45,661 nt of DNA from Nocardia thailandica NBRC 100428 (GCF_000308795.1 NZ_BAGK01000016.1:1-45661), one strand, 5' to 3'; shown: positions 37,466 to 45,081, counted from the first letter of the stretch. The notes: generated by a model not told the origin, from the sequence alone. Made by a program: numbers and translations.

Positions 37466-38428
37466 TCAGGGCCGCGACTCGAGCGCGCAGGCGCTCAGGA
37501 AACCGCCGATGAGCTGGTTGACGTGGTCGGGGTTCTCCTGGTGGGCGTAGTGGCCCGCCCGGGGGACCCCGACCAGCTTCCGCCGGGGGGCGAGGGAGCG
37601 GCCCCGCTGGAAGGTCGCGGGCAACAGGTACGGGTCGTCCTCGCCGCGCAGGCCGAGCACCGGGATGTCGACGGGCTCGCGCATGGTCGCCATGAACCGC
37701 CTGCCGTCGGGCCGCCACTGGCTGCGGAAGGCCCAGCGCTGGTACTCCAGCGCGCAGTGCGCGGCGCCCGGGATCCGGATCGCGGTCGACATGCGGTCGG
37801 CGGCGTCGGCGAATTCCGGGCCGGCCGACCAGGCTTCGCCGCTGCGCGCCCGCAGCATCCGTGCCACCTCGGCGCCGTTGTCGCGGGTGAGCACGTGCTC
37901 GGGCCGGCGCGGCAGCTGGTAGGCGAGGAACGAGGGCAGCCAGGCCGCGCGCTGGGCGCGGTCCCGCAGCACCGCCTGCTTGAGCGCGGCCGGGTGCGGG
38001 GAGCTGATCACCACGATGGAGCGCACCAGCCGCGGGTGCAGCACGGCGGTGGTCCAGCAGACCAGCCCGCCCTCCGCGTGCCCGACCAGGGTGGCCTCGG
38101 TGTGCCCGAGCGCCCGGATCAGCCCGGCGACGTCGCCGGCCAGGGTCCACCCGTCGTAGCCGCGCGGCGGCTTGTCGGTGTCGCCGTAGCCGCGCAGGTC
38201 GACCGCGACCACCCGATGCCCGTGCGTGGCGGGCCCGGTGAGCTGGTGCCGCCAGGACCACCAGAAGTCGGCGAACCCGTGCAGCAGTAGCACCAGCGGC
38301 GCGTCGGGGCGGTCGGGTCCGTCGGCCTCGACGACGTGGAACCGGATCCCGTTGGCGTGCACGTCGCGGTGCGTCCAGGGCCCGTCATAACGGACGCTGG
38401 ACGGATCCGGGAGCGAATTGGACGACAC
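37466..38428 (-). CDS. Alpha/beta hydrolase, EphE-like, with altered nucleophile elbow
   Basis: A 320-residue alpha/beta-hydrolase, in the position of ephE (Rv3670). The oxyanion region HGFADFWWSWRHQL is clearly of the epoxide hydrolase type, as are DLRGYGDTDKP, the acidic GEDDPYLLP and the late GHYAHQENPD with the catalytic His. The nucleophile elbow, expected as GHDWGG, reads GHAEGG (116-121): the Asp nucleophile is replaced by Ala118. If the alignment holds, the protein cannot work as a normal epoxide hydrolase; Glu119 is one residue off. It starts with GTG 38428 and has a TACGAT box 8 nt upstream. Confidence 0.85.
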   Translation of the reverse strand: MSSNSLPDPSSVRYDGPWTHRDVHANGIRFHVVEADGPDRPDAPLVLLLHGFADFWWSWRHQLTGPATHGHRVVAVDLRGYGDTDKPPRGYDGWTLAGDVAGLIRALGHTEATLVGHAEGGLVCWTTAVLHPRLVRSIVVISSPHPAALKQAVLRDRAQRAAWLPSFLAYQLPRRPEHVLTRDNGAEVARMLRARSGEAWSAGPEFADAADRMSTAIRIPGAAHCALEYQRWAFRSQWRPDGRRFMATMREPVDIPVLGLRGEDDPYLLPATFQRGRSLAPRRKLVGVPRAGHYAHQENPDHVNQLIGGFLSACALESRP

Positions 38429-38506
38429 GCCGCAGAATCGTAGTCGACCCGGTGGCGTCGAGCGCGGCGCCGGACCGGGGCCCGATCGTCCCGGTCCGGC
38501 GCCGGC

Positions 38507-39001
38507 TCAGCGGTCGGCGCGCTTCTCCAGCGCGGGCTGCTCGGTGCCCTGCTGCAGGTGCAGCGCCTGCGGCAGCACCTCCTTGGCCTTGTTCAGCGAC
38601 TCGATCGTCTTCTCCGGTGCCTTGAGTTTGCGCACCTTCAGGTAGCCGAGGAACCCGAACAACGCGGTCACCAGCACCATCAGCAGGAACACGATGAGGA
38701 ACGCGGCCCAGCGGTACAGCCACACGTCGAGCAGCTCGGCGAGGAAGAAGAAGAAAAAGAAGGAGCTGAACAGCAGCACCGTCAGCGCGAGCACGAAGAA
38801 CACGCTGCCCGTCAGGCCCTTGCGGACCTCGGCGGTCACCTCGGCCTTGGCCAGCGCCACCTCGGCGCGCACCAGGGTCGACATCTGCTCGGTCGCATCG
38901 CGAACCAACGTGCCGATGCTCGCCGATCCGGGCGGGTTGGCATCGGTCAGTGGGATGGATGTGACCGTGCGGCCGCCGATTCCGTCTTGGGGTGTGCTCA
39001 C
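38507..39001 (-). CDS. Phage-holin-family membrane protein (Rv3669-like)
   Basis: A 164-residue protein of the actinobacterial putative holin superfamily (DUF1469-like). Residues 25-62 form an amphipathic helix (TLVRDATEQMSTLVRAEVAL), then two membrane helices: one with an unusual run of phenylalanines (LLFSSFFFFFFLAELL), the other AAFLIVFLLMVLVTALFGFLGYL. The charged tail KVRKLKAPEKTIESLNKAKE follows. Despite the name these chromosomal proteins are not phage lysis proteins. The GTG overlaps the nhaA stop (GTGA), so the two are translationally coupled. Confidence 0.85.
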   Translation of the reverse strand: MSTPQDGIGGRTVTSIPLTDANPPGSASIGTLVRDATEQMSTLVRAEVALAKAEVTAEVRKGLTGSVFFVLALTVLLFSSFFFFFFLAELLDVWLYRWAAFLIVFLLMVLVTALFGFLGYLKVRKLKAPEKTIESLNKAKEVLPQALHLQQGTEQPALEKRADR

Positions 39002-40257
39002 TTGGTCGACCCTTCTCCCTGTTCAGGCACTGCCTCGGCCTCGCTGTCTGGTTGTAGCTCACGGGCGTCCCGCCGTGCCTGATGGACACGCCCACGGCGC
39101 AACAGTAGCGCCGATCCGATCAGCGATGCGGCCATGGAGGTCACCAGGACTGCCGCCTTGGCCAATTCGACGGATCCGTCCGTGGCGTCGGCGAGTGCGA
39201 GTTCTGCCACGAGCAGGCTAACGGTGAACCCGATCGCGCCGAGCACCGACAGCGCGAACATGTCCCGGTTCTCGAGCCCGGCCGGCCGGGTCGCCCAGCC
39301 CATTCGGATGACTACCCAGCTCACGCCGAAAATACCCACCGTCTTACCGATCAGCAGTCCCGCGATGATCGCCAGCGACAACCGCTCGGTGAACAGGTCG
39401 CCGAACACCGCCGCGTCGAGCGGGACGCCGGAGGCGAAGAAGGCGAACAGCGGCACGCACAGCCCGGCCGAGATCGGTTGCACCACATGTTCGAGATGGG
39501 TCGCGGGCGCCTGGTCCTCGTCCGGGTCGAGCCGCACCCGGGTCAGCAGGCCGAGGGCCACGCCTGCCAGGGTCGGATGGATGCCCGCCTCGTGCAGCGC
39601 GTACCAGCACACCAGGCCGATCGGGATGTAGAGGAACGCGGTGTGGACGCGCAGCCGCTGGGCCAGTGCCCAGACACCGCAACAGGCCAGCGCGGCCAGC
39701 AGCCACAGCATCGACACCGAGGCGGTGAACAGGACGGCGATGAGCACGATCGCCAGCAGGTCGTCGACCACCGCCAGGCTGAGCAGGAAGACCCGCGCGC
39801 CTGCCGGGATCCGGGAGCCGGTCATCGCCAGCACGGCGAGGGCGAAGGCGATGTCGGTGGCGACCGGGATGGCCCAGCCCTTCTCCATGCCGGGCGTGCC
39901 CCAGCCGATCGCCGCGGCGATGAGCGCCGGGGTGACCACGCCGCCGACCGCGGCGATGATCGGCAGGGCGGCCCGTTTCGGGTCGGCGAGTTCGCCGACC
40001 ACCAGCTCGCGTTTGAGCTCGAGGCCCGCGACGAAGAAGAAGATGGCCAGCAGACCGTCCTTGGTCCAGTCGGCCAGGGTGAGGTCGAGGTGCAGCGCCG
40101 GGATGGCGAGCTCGGTGTCGATGATGGTCTGGTAGGTCGCGCTCCAGGGCGAGTTGGCCCACAGCAGCGCCAGGGCGGCCGCGACGAGAAGCAGGGTGCC
40201 GCCGACGGTTTCGGTACGCAGATAGCGGGTCAGCTCGGACCGTGCTCGGGTGATCAT
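38998..40257 (-). CDS. nhaA: Na+/H+ antiporter NhaA
   Basis: A 419-residue sodium/proton antiporter of the cytoplasmic membrane. The family residues are present: ATDIAFALAVLAMTG and VVDDLLAIVLIAVLF hold the ion-binding aspartates, and LIGKTVGIFGVSW holds the helix 10 lysine. Residues FFFVAGLELKRELVVGEL are the conserved helix 2/3 loop. ATG 40257 follows AAAGGCC at 8 nt; the longer frame to 40356 is rejected. It is translationally coupled to the holin-like gene downstream. In M. tuberculosis this position is held by the protease gene Rv3668c, so nhaA is a local difference in the conserved block. Confidence 0.96.
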   Translation of the reverse strand: MITRARSELTRYLRTETVGGTLLLVAAALALLWANSPWSATYQTIIDTELAIPALHLDLTLADWTKDGLLAIFFFVAGLELKRELVVGELADPKRAALPIIAAVGGVVTPALIAAAIGWGTPGMEKGWAIPVATDIAFALAVLAMTGSRIPAGARVFLLSLAVVDDLLAIVLIAVLFTASVSMLWLLAALACCGVWALAQRLRVHTAFLYIPIGLVCWYALHEAGIHPTLAGVALGLLTRVRLDPDEDQAPATHLEHVVQPISAGLCVPLFAFFASGVPLDAAVFGDLFTERLSLAIIAGLLIGKTVGIFGVSWVVIRMGWATRPAGLENRDMFALSVLGAIGFTVSLLVAELALADATDGSVELAKAAVLVTSMAASLIGSALLLRRGRVHQARRDARELQPDSEAEAVPEQGEGSTK

Positions 40258-40378
40258 GGGCTGGCCTTTCGGCAGGTGGACGACGGAGCGGACCTGCGCG
40301 GAGGTCGTGTCACGACCCCACTTCGCTGCCCACACGCCGACCAGACTTCCCGGCACACCTTGACGTGATCCTAACGGA

Positions 40379-40411
40379 AGGGGCCGGTGACGATGCTCGT
40401 CACCGGCCCCT
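40379..40411 (-). terminator. acs terminator
   Basis: AGGGGCCGGTGAC (40379-40391) pairs perfectly with 40399-40411 across a 7-nt loop, 18 nt after the acs stop and before the nhaA promoter region. Confidence 0.8.
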
Positions 40412-40429
40412 CGCGGGTGTCGTCCCGGG

Positions 40430-42382
40430 TCAGCGCGACGCGCGGATCGCCTCGAAGACGCCGGGGTCGACCAGCGTCGAGGTGTCGCCGAGTTCGCGGC
40501 CCTCGGCGACGTCGCGCAGCAGCCTGCGCATGATCTTGCCGCTGCGGGTCTTGGGCAGCTCCGGCACGAGATGGATCTCGCGCGGCTTGGCGATCGGGCT
40601 GATCTCCTTGGCCACCTCGGCCTTGAGCTCGTTGACCAGGTCCGGCCCCGGCTCGCCCGCTCCGGCGGTGAGGATGACGAAGGCGACGATGCCCTGCCCG
40701 GTCGTCTCGTCGGAGGCGCCGACGACGGCGGCCTCGGCGACCGAGTGGTGCCCGACGAGCGCGGACTCGACCTCGGCGGTGGAGATGCGGTGGCCCGAGA
40801 CGTTCATGACGTCGTCGACGCGGCCGAGCACCCACAGGTCGCCGTCGGCGTCGAGCTTGGCGCCGTCGCCCGCGAAGTACCAGCCCTGCTCGGCGTAGCG
40901 CTCCCAGTAGGTCGCGCGGTAGCGGTCCATGTCGCCCCAGATGCCGCGCAGCATCGACGGCCACGGCTTGTCCAGCACGAGGTAGCCGTTGGCCTCGGTC
41001 TCCCCGAGTTCCACCGGCTTGCCCTCCTCGTCGACCACCGTCGCCGAGATGCCGGGTAGGGCCGCCATGGCGGCGCCGGGCTTGGCGGCGGTGACGCCGG
41101 GCAGGGGCGAGATCATGATGGCGCCGGTTTCGGTCTGCCACCAGGTGTCGACGATGGGCGCGGAGTTCGCGCCGATGACGTCGCGGTACCAGCGCCAGGC
41201 TTCGGGGTTGATCGGCTCGCCGACGCTGCCGAGGACCCGGATGCTGGTCAGGTCGTGGGCGTCGGGGATCTCGCGGCCCCATTTCATGAAGGTGCGGATG
41301 AGGGTGGGGGCGGTGTAGTAGATGGTGACGCCGTATTTCTCGATGATCTCGAAGTGGCGGTGTTCGGTGGGGGAGTTGGGGGTGCCTTCGTAGACGATCT
41401 GGGTGGTGCGGTTGGCGAGGGGGCCGTAGACGATGTAGCTGTGGCCGGTGACCCAGCCGATGTCGGCGGTGCACCAGTAGATGTCGGTGCCGGGTTTGTG
41501 GTCGAAGACGTTGTGGTGGGTGTAGGCGGTCTGGGTGAGGTAGCCGCCGCTGGTGTGGAGGATGCCTTTGGGTTTCCCGGTGGTGCCGGAGGTGTAGAGG
41601 ATGAAGAGGGGGTGTTCGGCGGGGAAGGGTCGGGCTTCGTGTTCGGGGGAGGCCTTGGCGACGGTCTCGTGCCACCACAGGTCGCGCTCGTCGGTCCAGG
41701 GCACCTCGATCCCGACCCGGCGCACGACCAGCACGTGCTCGACCGAGGAGGGCACGTCGCCGTTGGCGTAGAGCGCCTCGTCGACGGCCTCCTTGAGCGG
41801 GGCGGGCTTGCCGCGCCGCCACTGGCCGTCGGTGGTGACGATCAGGCGGGCCTCGGCGTCGTCGACGCGCTGGCGCAGCGCGCTGGGGGAGAAGCCCGCG
41901 AAGACCACCGAGTGCGTCAGGCCGAGCCGGGCCGAGGCCAGGATGGTCACGATGGCCTCGGGGATCATCGGCATGTAGACCGCGATCCGGTCGCCCGCCA
42001 CCAGGCCGAGTTCGGTGAAATAGTTCGCCGCGCGCGAGACCTCGTCGAGCAGTTCGCGGTAGGTGATGGCCCTGGAGTCGCCGGGTTCACCCTCCCAGTA
42101 CAGCGCGACCTGGTCGCCGTGCCCGTCGAGGACGTGCCGGTCCAGGCAGTTGTAGGCGACGTTGAGCTCGCCGTCGGCGAACCACTTGGCGACGGGCGCG
42201 TCGCTCCAGTCGAGGACCTGGGTGAACGGGGTGTGCCAGTGCAGCCGCCGGGCCTGCTCGGCCCAGAATCCCTCGCGGTCGGCGTCGGCTCTGGCGTAGA
42301 GCGAGGCGTCGGCATTCGCGGCGGCCGCGAACGCGGGGGCCGGGGGATACGAGTCCTGGTGTCCTGCAGCGGGTTCGGTCAT
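40430..42382 (-). CDS. acs: Acetyl-CoA synthetase
   Basis: An AMP-forming acetate-CoA ligase, 650 residues, that activates acetate to acetyl-CoA in the cytoplasm. The ANL-superfamily P-loop is YTSGTTGKPKGILHTSGG, the adenylate-binding motif is DTWWQTETG, and the hinge/C-terminal domain holds WVLGRVDDVMNVSGHRIST and PKTRSGKIMRR, whose last-motif lysine is the site of regulatory acetylation in Acs. The ATG follows GAGGTAG. It matches the place of Rv3667. The central part (about 41275-41645) uses C-ending codons with GAA and AAA, unlike the G-ending style on both sides, which hints at a recombined segment. Confidence 0.97.
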   Translation of the reverse strand: MTEPAAGHQDSYPPAPAFAAAANADASLYARADADREGFWAEQARRLHWHTPFTQVLDWSDAPVAKWFADGELNVAYNCLDRHVLDGHGDQVALYWEGEPGDSRAITYRELLDEVSRAANYFTELGLVAGDRIAVYMPMIPEAIVTILASARLGLTHSVVFAGFSPSALRQRVDDAEARLIVTTDGQWRRGKPAPLKEAVDEALYANGDVPSSVEHVLVVRRVGIEVPWTDERDLWWHETVAKASPEHEARPFPAEHPLFILYTSGTTGKPKGILHTSGGYLTQTAYTHHNVFDHKPGTDIYWCTADIGWVTGHSYIVYGPLANRTTQIVYEGTPNSPTEHRHFEIIEKYGVTIYYTAPTLIRTFMKWGREIPDAHDLTSIRVLGSVGEPINPEAWRWYRDVIGANSAPIVDTWWQTETGAIMISPLPGVTAAKPGAAMAALPGISATVVDEEGKPVELGETEANGYLVLDKPWPSMLRGIWGDMDRYRATYWERYAEQGWYFAGDGAKLDADGDLWVLGRVDDVMNVSGHRISTAEVESALVGHHSVAEAAVVGASDETTGQGIVAFVILTAGAGEPGPDLVNELKAEVAKEISPIAKPREIHLVPELPKTRSGKIMRRLLRDVAEGRELGDTSTLVDPGVFEAIRASR

Positions 42383-42488
42383 GTCGTGGCTACCTCACAT
42401 GCCTGAAGGGTGGTCGGTCGGAGGCGTAGGCCGCCTGTCACGACAGTAGCCAACTGTGATCCGGGTCGCGCAGGTCTTCGTCCCGGCC

Positions 42489-42497
42489 TGTGGACAA
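42489..42497 (-). promoter_or_regulatory. DnaA-box-like sequence TTGTCCACA
   Basis: On the minus strand this is TTGTCCACA, the actinobacterial DnaA-box consensus, followed by GG. It lies between acs and the 59-residue gene. Function unproven. Confidence 0.35.
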
Positions 42498-42583
42498 CTC
42501 CGCCCGCCGGGCACGCCGCCGGTATCCTGGAGGCATCGAAACACCTGGCACGCTGCGGATTCTCCGAGGGGTGGGAGGCGGGT

Positions 42584-42763
42584 ATGACCTTCGATCGGCT
42601 CGCGGCCGAACAACAGGCCGAGCTCGACGCTCGGCGCAGGCGGGCGCTGACCCCCGCCGCCAAACGGCTGGCCGAGGAACTCTGGCCGGACCGCAGCTGG
42701 CCCGGTGTCCGTGGCCTGCCGGTCCTCGTGGTGCGCCCGGCGCCCGGCGCCGACGCGGACTGA
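42584..42763 (+). CDS. Small hypothetical protein
   Basis: A 59-residue protein starting at ATG 42584, with GGGAGG at 6 nt. It begins MTFDRLAAEQQAELDARRRR and then reads ALTPAAKRLAEELWPDRSWPG, a charged helix followed by a Trp-containing segment, and ends in VLVVRPAPGADAD. No family is recognised, but the good start and codon bias favour a real gene. It lies 45 nt before the Fic-like gene in the same direction. It is divergent from acs. Confidence 0.65.
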   Translation: MTFDRLAAEQQAELDARRRRALTPAAKRLAEELWPDRSWPGVRGLPVLVVRPAPGADAD

Positions 42764-42808
42764 CCCGCGCACCGGCGGCCCGCCCGACCGGCAGTAGCCT
42801 CGTATGTC

Positions 42809-43555
42809 GTGAGTGATCCGCTGCAGCCCCTGGTCGACCTGCCCGGCGTGCGTGAGGCCGCCGACGCCGCGCGTGACGCGCTCGCCGCGGTACACCGGCA
42901 CAAGGCCAACCGCCGCGGCTGGCCGACGACGGCCGCCGAGGCCGCCGTCCGCGCCGCGCGATCCTCGGCCGCCATCGAGGGCGCGAGCACCGAACTGCCC
43001 GCCGACGGCAGGGTCAGCGACCCGGTGCTGGCGGGTTCGCTGCGAGTTGGCCAGGCCCTCGACGCGGAGGCGCTGACCAACCTCGTCGGTACGTGGCAGC
43101 GGGCACCCCTCCAGGCGCTGGCCCGCCTGCATCTGCTCGCCGCCGCCGACCTGGTGGCCGACGAACAGGAGCTCGGCAGGCCGCGCTCCGGCCCCGGCGT
43201 CGCCGAACGCCTCGACCTGCTGGTGCAGACCGTCCAGACCTCCAAGGCGCCCGCGCCGGTGATCGCGGCGGTCGTGCACGGCGAACTGCTCGCCCTGCGG
43301 CCTTTCGGCACGGCCGACGGCGTGGTGGCCCGCGGCGCCTCGCGGCTGGTTGCGGTGGCCAGCGGCCTCGATCCGCACAGCCTGGGTGTGCCCGAGGTGT
43401 TCTGGCTGCGCAGGCGGCAGGCCTACGCCGACGCGGCGGCGGGCTTCGCCCAGGGCACCGCCGAGGGGGTCGGCGGTTGGGTCATCTTCTGCAGCGGCGC
43501 GCTGGAAGACGGTGCGCGCGAGGCCACTTCGATCGCCGAGGCCGCCTCGCAGTAG
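42809..43555 (+). CDS. Degenerate Fic-fold protein (Rv3662c-like)
   Basis: A 248-residue protein at the place of Rv3662c. Two regions look like the Fic family. ARSSAAIEGASTEL (residues 50-63) fits the inhibitory motif [S/T]xxxE[G/N] with Ser53, Glu57 and Gly58. AAVVHGELLALRPFGTADGVVAR (two parts, 153-163 and 164-175) lines up with the Fic core HPFxDGNGRxxR: Pro165, Phe166, Gly171 and Arg175 are kept, but the catalytic His is Arg164 and the ATP-phosphate Asn-Gly-Arg is lost. It should not AMPylate by the standard mechanism. A TAGCCT box lies 8 nt before GTG 42809, so a leaderless start is possible. Role unknown; a scaffold or nucleotide sensor is conceivable. Confidence 0.72.
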   Translation: MSDPLQPLVDLPGVREAADAARDALAAVHRHKANRRGWPTTAAEAAVRAARSSAAIEGASTELPADGRVSDPVLAGSLRVGQALDAEALTNLVGTWQRAPLQALARLHLLAAADLVADEQELGRPRSGPGVAERLDLLVQTVQTSKAPAPVIAAVVHGELLALRPFGTADGVVARGASRLVAVASGLDPHSLGVPEVFWLRRRQAYADAAAGFAQGTAEGVGGWVIFCSGALEDGAREATSIAEAASQ

Positions 43556-43569
43556 CGATCGCGCGGACA

Positions 43570-43872
43570 CATCGAAGCGGGCGGCGTTGCCGATTCCTCG
43601 GCCTCACCGCCCGCTAGCACGGACAACCCGGTTACCAAGCGTGCTCAGTGGGTTGTGTTCGGTGGCCTCGGCGGTCGTCCGGACCCCGTCGGTTCATCCT
43701 CGCAACCTGTGCGAGGCCATCGCCGACGACTATCCGGATTACGCAGGCCCACAACTCTTCTGCCCTTGCGCGGCGTGCTCCGCGTGGGTGCCTGGCGTCC
43801 GTGCTGGGAAGGGTGGGATGGGAAACGGATCCTTCTCTTCCGGCTTCCGTCTTGGCCTCCCGTCCTTCCGTG
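43570..43872 (-). ncRNA. Ms1/MTS2823-type small RNA
   Basis: The 415-nt gap between the convergent Fic-like and HAD-IB genes holds no protein gene, but on the minus strand it has a near-perfect promoter: TTGATG (43907-43902), a 17-nt spacer and TAAAAA (43884-43879). A terminator-like hairpin ends at AGCGGGCGG/CCGCCCGCT (43576-43584 with 43607-43615), enclosing a smaller CCGA/TCGG hairpin. The predicted RNA is about 300 nt. In M. tuberculosis the abundant stationary-phase RNA MTS2823 (Ms1 in M. smegmatis, which binds core RNA polymerase) lies between Rv3661 and Rv3662c on the same relative strand, with about this length. The call rests on position, size and signals. Confidence 0.72.
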
Positions 43873-43878
43873 CCTCCA

Positions 43879-43907
43879 TTTTTACACTGTGACTGCCTTC
43901 ACATCAA
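43879..43907 (-). promoter_or_regulatory. Promoter of the Ms1-type RNA
   Basis: TTGATG, a 17-nt spacer and TAAAAA on the minus strand, the closest match to the sigma-A consensus seen in this window. It fits a highly expressed RNA starting at about 43872. Confidence 0.65.
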
Positions 43908-43970
43908 GCGTTTCGGGACTATTACCGGATACCACCATTTTCGGCGTGTCACCCGGCGTTTCGTGCCTCG

Positions 43971-44819
43971 TCAGCGCCGCCGGCGCAGCAGTCGATAGCT
44001 GATCGCGCCCGCGACGAGCGCGCTGATCCCCACCGCCGCGGTGGCCGCCACGGTGGTCGTCGAGGGCGCCTGGAACCGCGACCACAGCGACACCGGGTTG
44101 GAGAAGATCAGGATGGGCCAGCCGCGCGCGGACGCCTCCTTGCGCAGGCCGCGGTCGGGGTTGACCGCGGTGGGGTGGCCGACCGCGTCGAGCATCGGCA
44201 GGTCGGTCACCGAGTCGGAGTACGCGTAGCAGCGGGACAGGTCGTAACCCTGTGCCGCGGCCAGCTTCTCGATCGCGGCGACCTTGCCCTCGGCGTAGCA
44301 GTAGAAGTCGATCTCGCCGGTGTACTTGCCGTCCTCGACCACCATCCGGGTGGCCTCCATATGGTCGGCCCCCAGCGCCTCGGCGATCGGCCCGACCATC
44401 TCCTCGCCGGAGGCGGACACGATGACCACGTCGTGCCCGCGGATCTTGTGATCGGCGATGAGATCGGCCGCCTCGGCGTAGATCAGCGGGTCGACCAGCT
44501 CGTGCAGTGTCTCGGCCACAATGGATTTCACCTGCTCGACGTCCCAGCCGGCCACCATGTTGGCCAGGTTGGCGCGCATCCGCTCCATCTGGTCGTGGTC
44601 GGCGCCGGAGAGCAGGAACAGGAAGTGGGCGTAGCTGCTCTCCAGCACCGCCCGGCGATTGAGCAGGCCCTGGGCGTAGAACGGCTTGCTGAAGACGAAC
44701 GCGCTCGACTTGGCGATCACCGTCTTGTCGAGATCGAAGAACGCGGCGATGCGTCCGCCGGCCGGAGCGCCGGGTCGGGGAGCGGCGCCGGGAAGAGTCT
44801 GGTCGTTGTCGGCCGTCAC
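43971..44819 (-). CDS. HAD-IB family hydrolase (SerB-like, Rv3661-like)
   Basis: A 282-residue HAD-superfamily phosphatase of subfamily IB. Motif I FFDLDKTV has nucleophile Asp29 and Asp31; motif II is VIVSAS; motif III/IV includes a conserved Lys in YAEGKVAAI and AYSDSVTDLPML. A helical cap lies between residues 45 and 140. A C-terminal membrane helix (VAATAAVGISALVAGAISYRLL) with a basic tail anchors it. It is linked in databases to phosphoserine-phosphatase-like or septum-related roles because of its neighbour ssd, but the substrate is unknown. GTG 44819 is chosen: TATCCT ends exactly 6 nt before it (leaderless). A longer frame to 44870 lies in the promoter. Confidence 0.93.
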   Translation of the reverse strand: MTADNDQTLPGAAPRPGAPAGGRIAAFFDLDKTVIAKSSAFVFSKPFYAQGLLNRRAVLESSYAHFLFLLSGADHDQMERMRANLANMVAGWDVEQVKSIVAETLHELVDPLIYAEAADLIADHKIRGHDVVIVSASGEEMVGPIAEALGADHMEATRMVVEDGKYTGEIDFYCYAEGKVAAIEKLAAAQGYDLSRCYAYSDSVTDLPMLDAVGHPTAVNPDRGLRKEASARGWPILIFSNPVSLWSRFQAPSTTTVAATAAVGISALVAGAISYRLLRRRR

Positions 44820-44825
44820 GACTTC

Positions 44826-44831
44826 AGGATA
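44826..44831 (-). promoter_or_regulatory. HAD-IB gene -10 box, leaderless type
   Basis: TATCCT on the minus strand, 6 nt before GTG 44819, with no ribosome-binding site. Confidence 0.55.
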
Positions 44832-44954
44832 TGCACCCGGGTGCGCGGTCGCAGGGGAGGCCACGGGCACGGTTTGCCGAATCGACGCTCGATTCCCTGC
44901 TCATCCCTGTGATACGGCCCGCGTGGCACTTGCGCCCGCGGCGGGGAGTGGGTG

Positions 44955-44960
44955 TAGTAT
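44955..44960 (+). promoter_or_regulatory. -10 box of the 6C RNA
   Basis: TAGTAT, with a weak TTGCGC -35 candidate at 44930-44935 (19-nt spacer). It predicts an RNA start near 44967. Confidence 0.5.
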
Positions 44961-44966
44961 TGCTGG

Positions 44967-45060
44967 CACCTGGACATAGTCCAGGCGCGTTCAGCCCGAC
45001 CCCCCGGGGCTGAACCCGACGGCCCCAGCCTCCTCCCCCCCGGCTGGGGCCGTCCTCTAT
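44967..45060 (+). ncRNA. 6C small RNA (B11-like)
   Basis: Three hairpins follow a TAGTAT box: CCTGGAC-ATA-GTCCAGG (44969-44985); GTTCAGCCC/GGGCTGAAC (44989-45015) with a loop holding six C's (45000-45005); and a 13-bp stem (45018-45030 with 45042-45054) whose loop ends in seven C's (45035-45041), followed by CTCTATTT as terminator. Two stem-loops with runs of at least six C's are the defining feature of the actinobacterial 6C RNA. M. tuberculosis B11, a 93-nt 6C RNA, lies between Rv3660c and Rv3661, exactly this position and strand. C-rich loops are thought to pair with G-rich mRNA ribosome-binding sites. Confidence 0.9.
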
Positions 45061-45081
45061 TTCCGGCCGGGTGTTCGCCGG

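Noticed and set aside
38743..38765. A-rich run (gaagaagaaaaagaaggag) resembling a ribosome-binding or repeat element
   Set aside because: It is inside the holin-like gene and simply encodes its run of phenylalanines on the minus strand.
38507..39001. Prophage remnant suggested by the holin-like protein
   Set aside because: The protein is a conserved chromosomal member of the Rv3669 position, coupled to nhaA, with no phage genes around.
42383..42405. Crp-like GTGG...TCAC sequence upstream of acs
   Set aside because: The half-sites are 7 nt apart rather than 8, so the helical phasing does not fit the Crp consensus.
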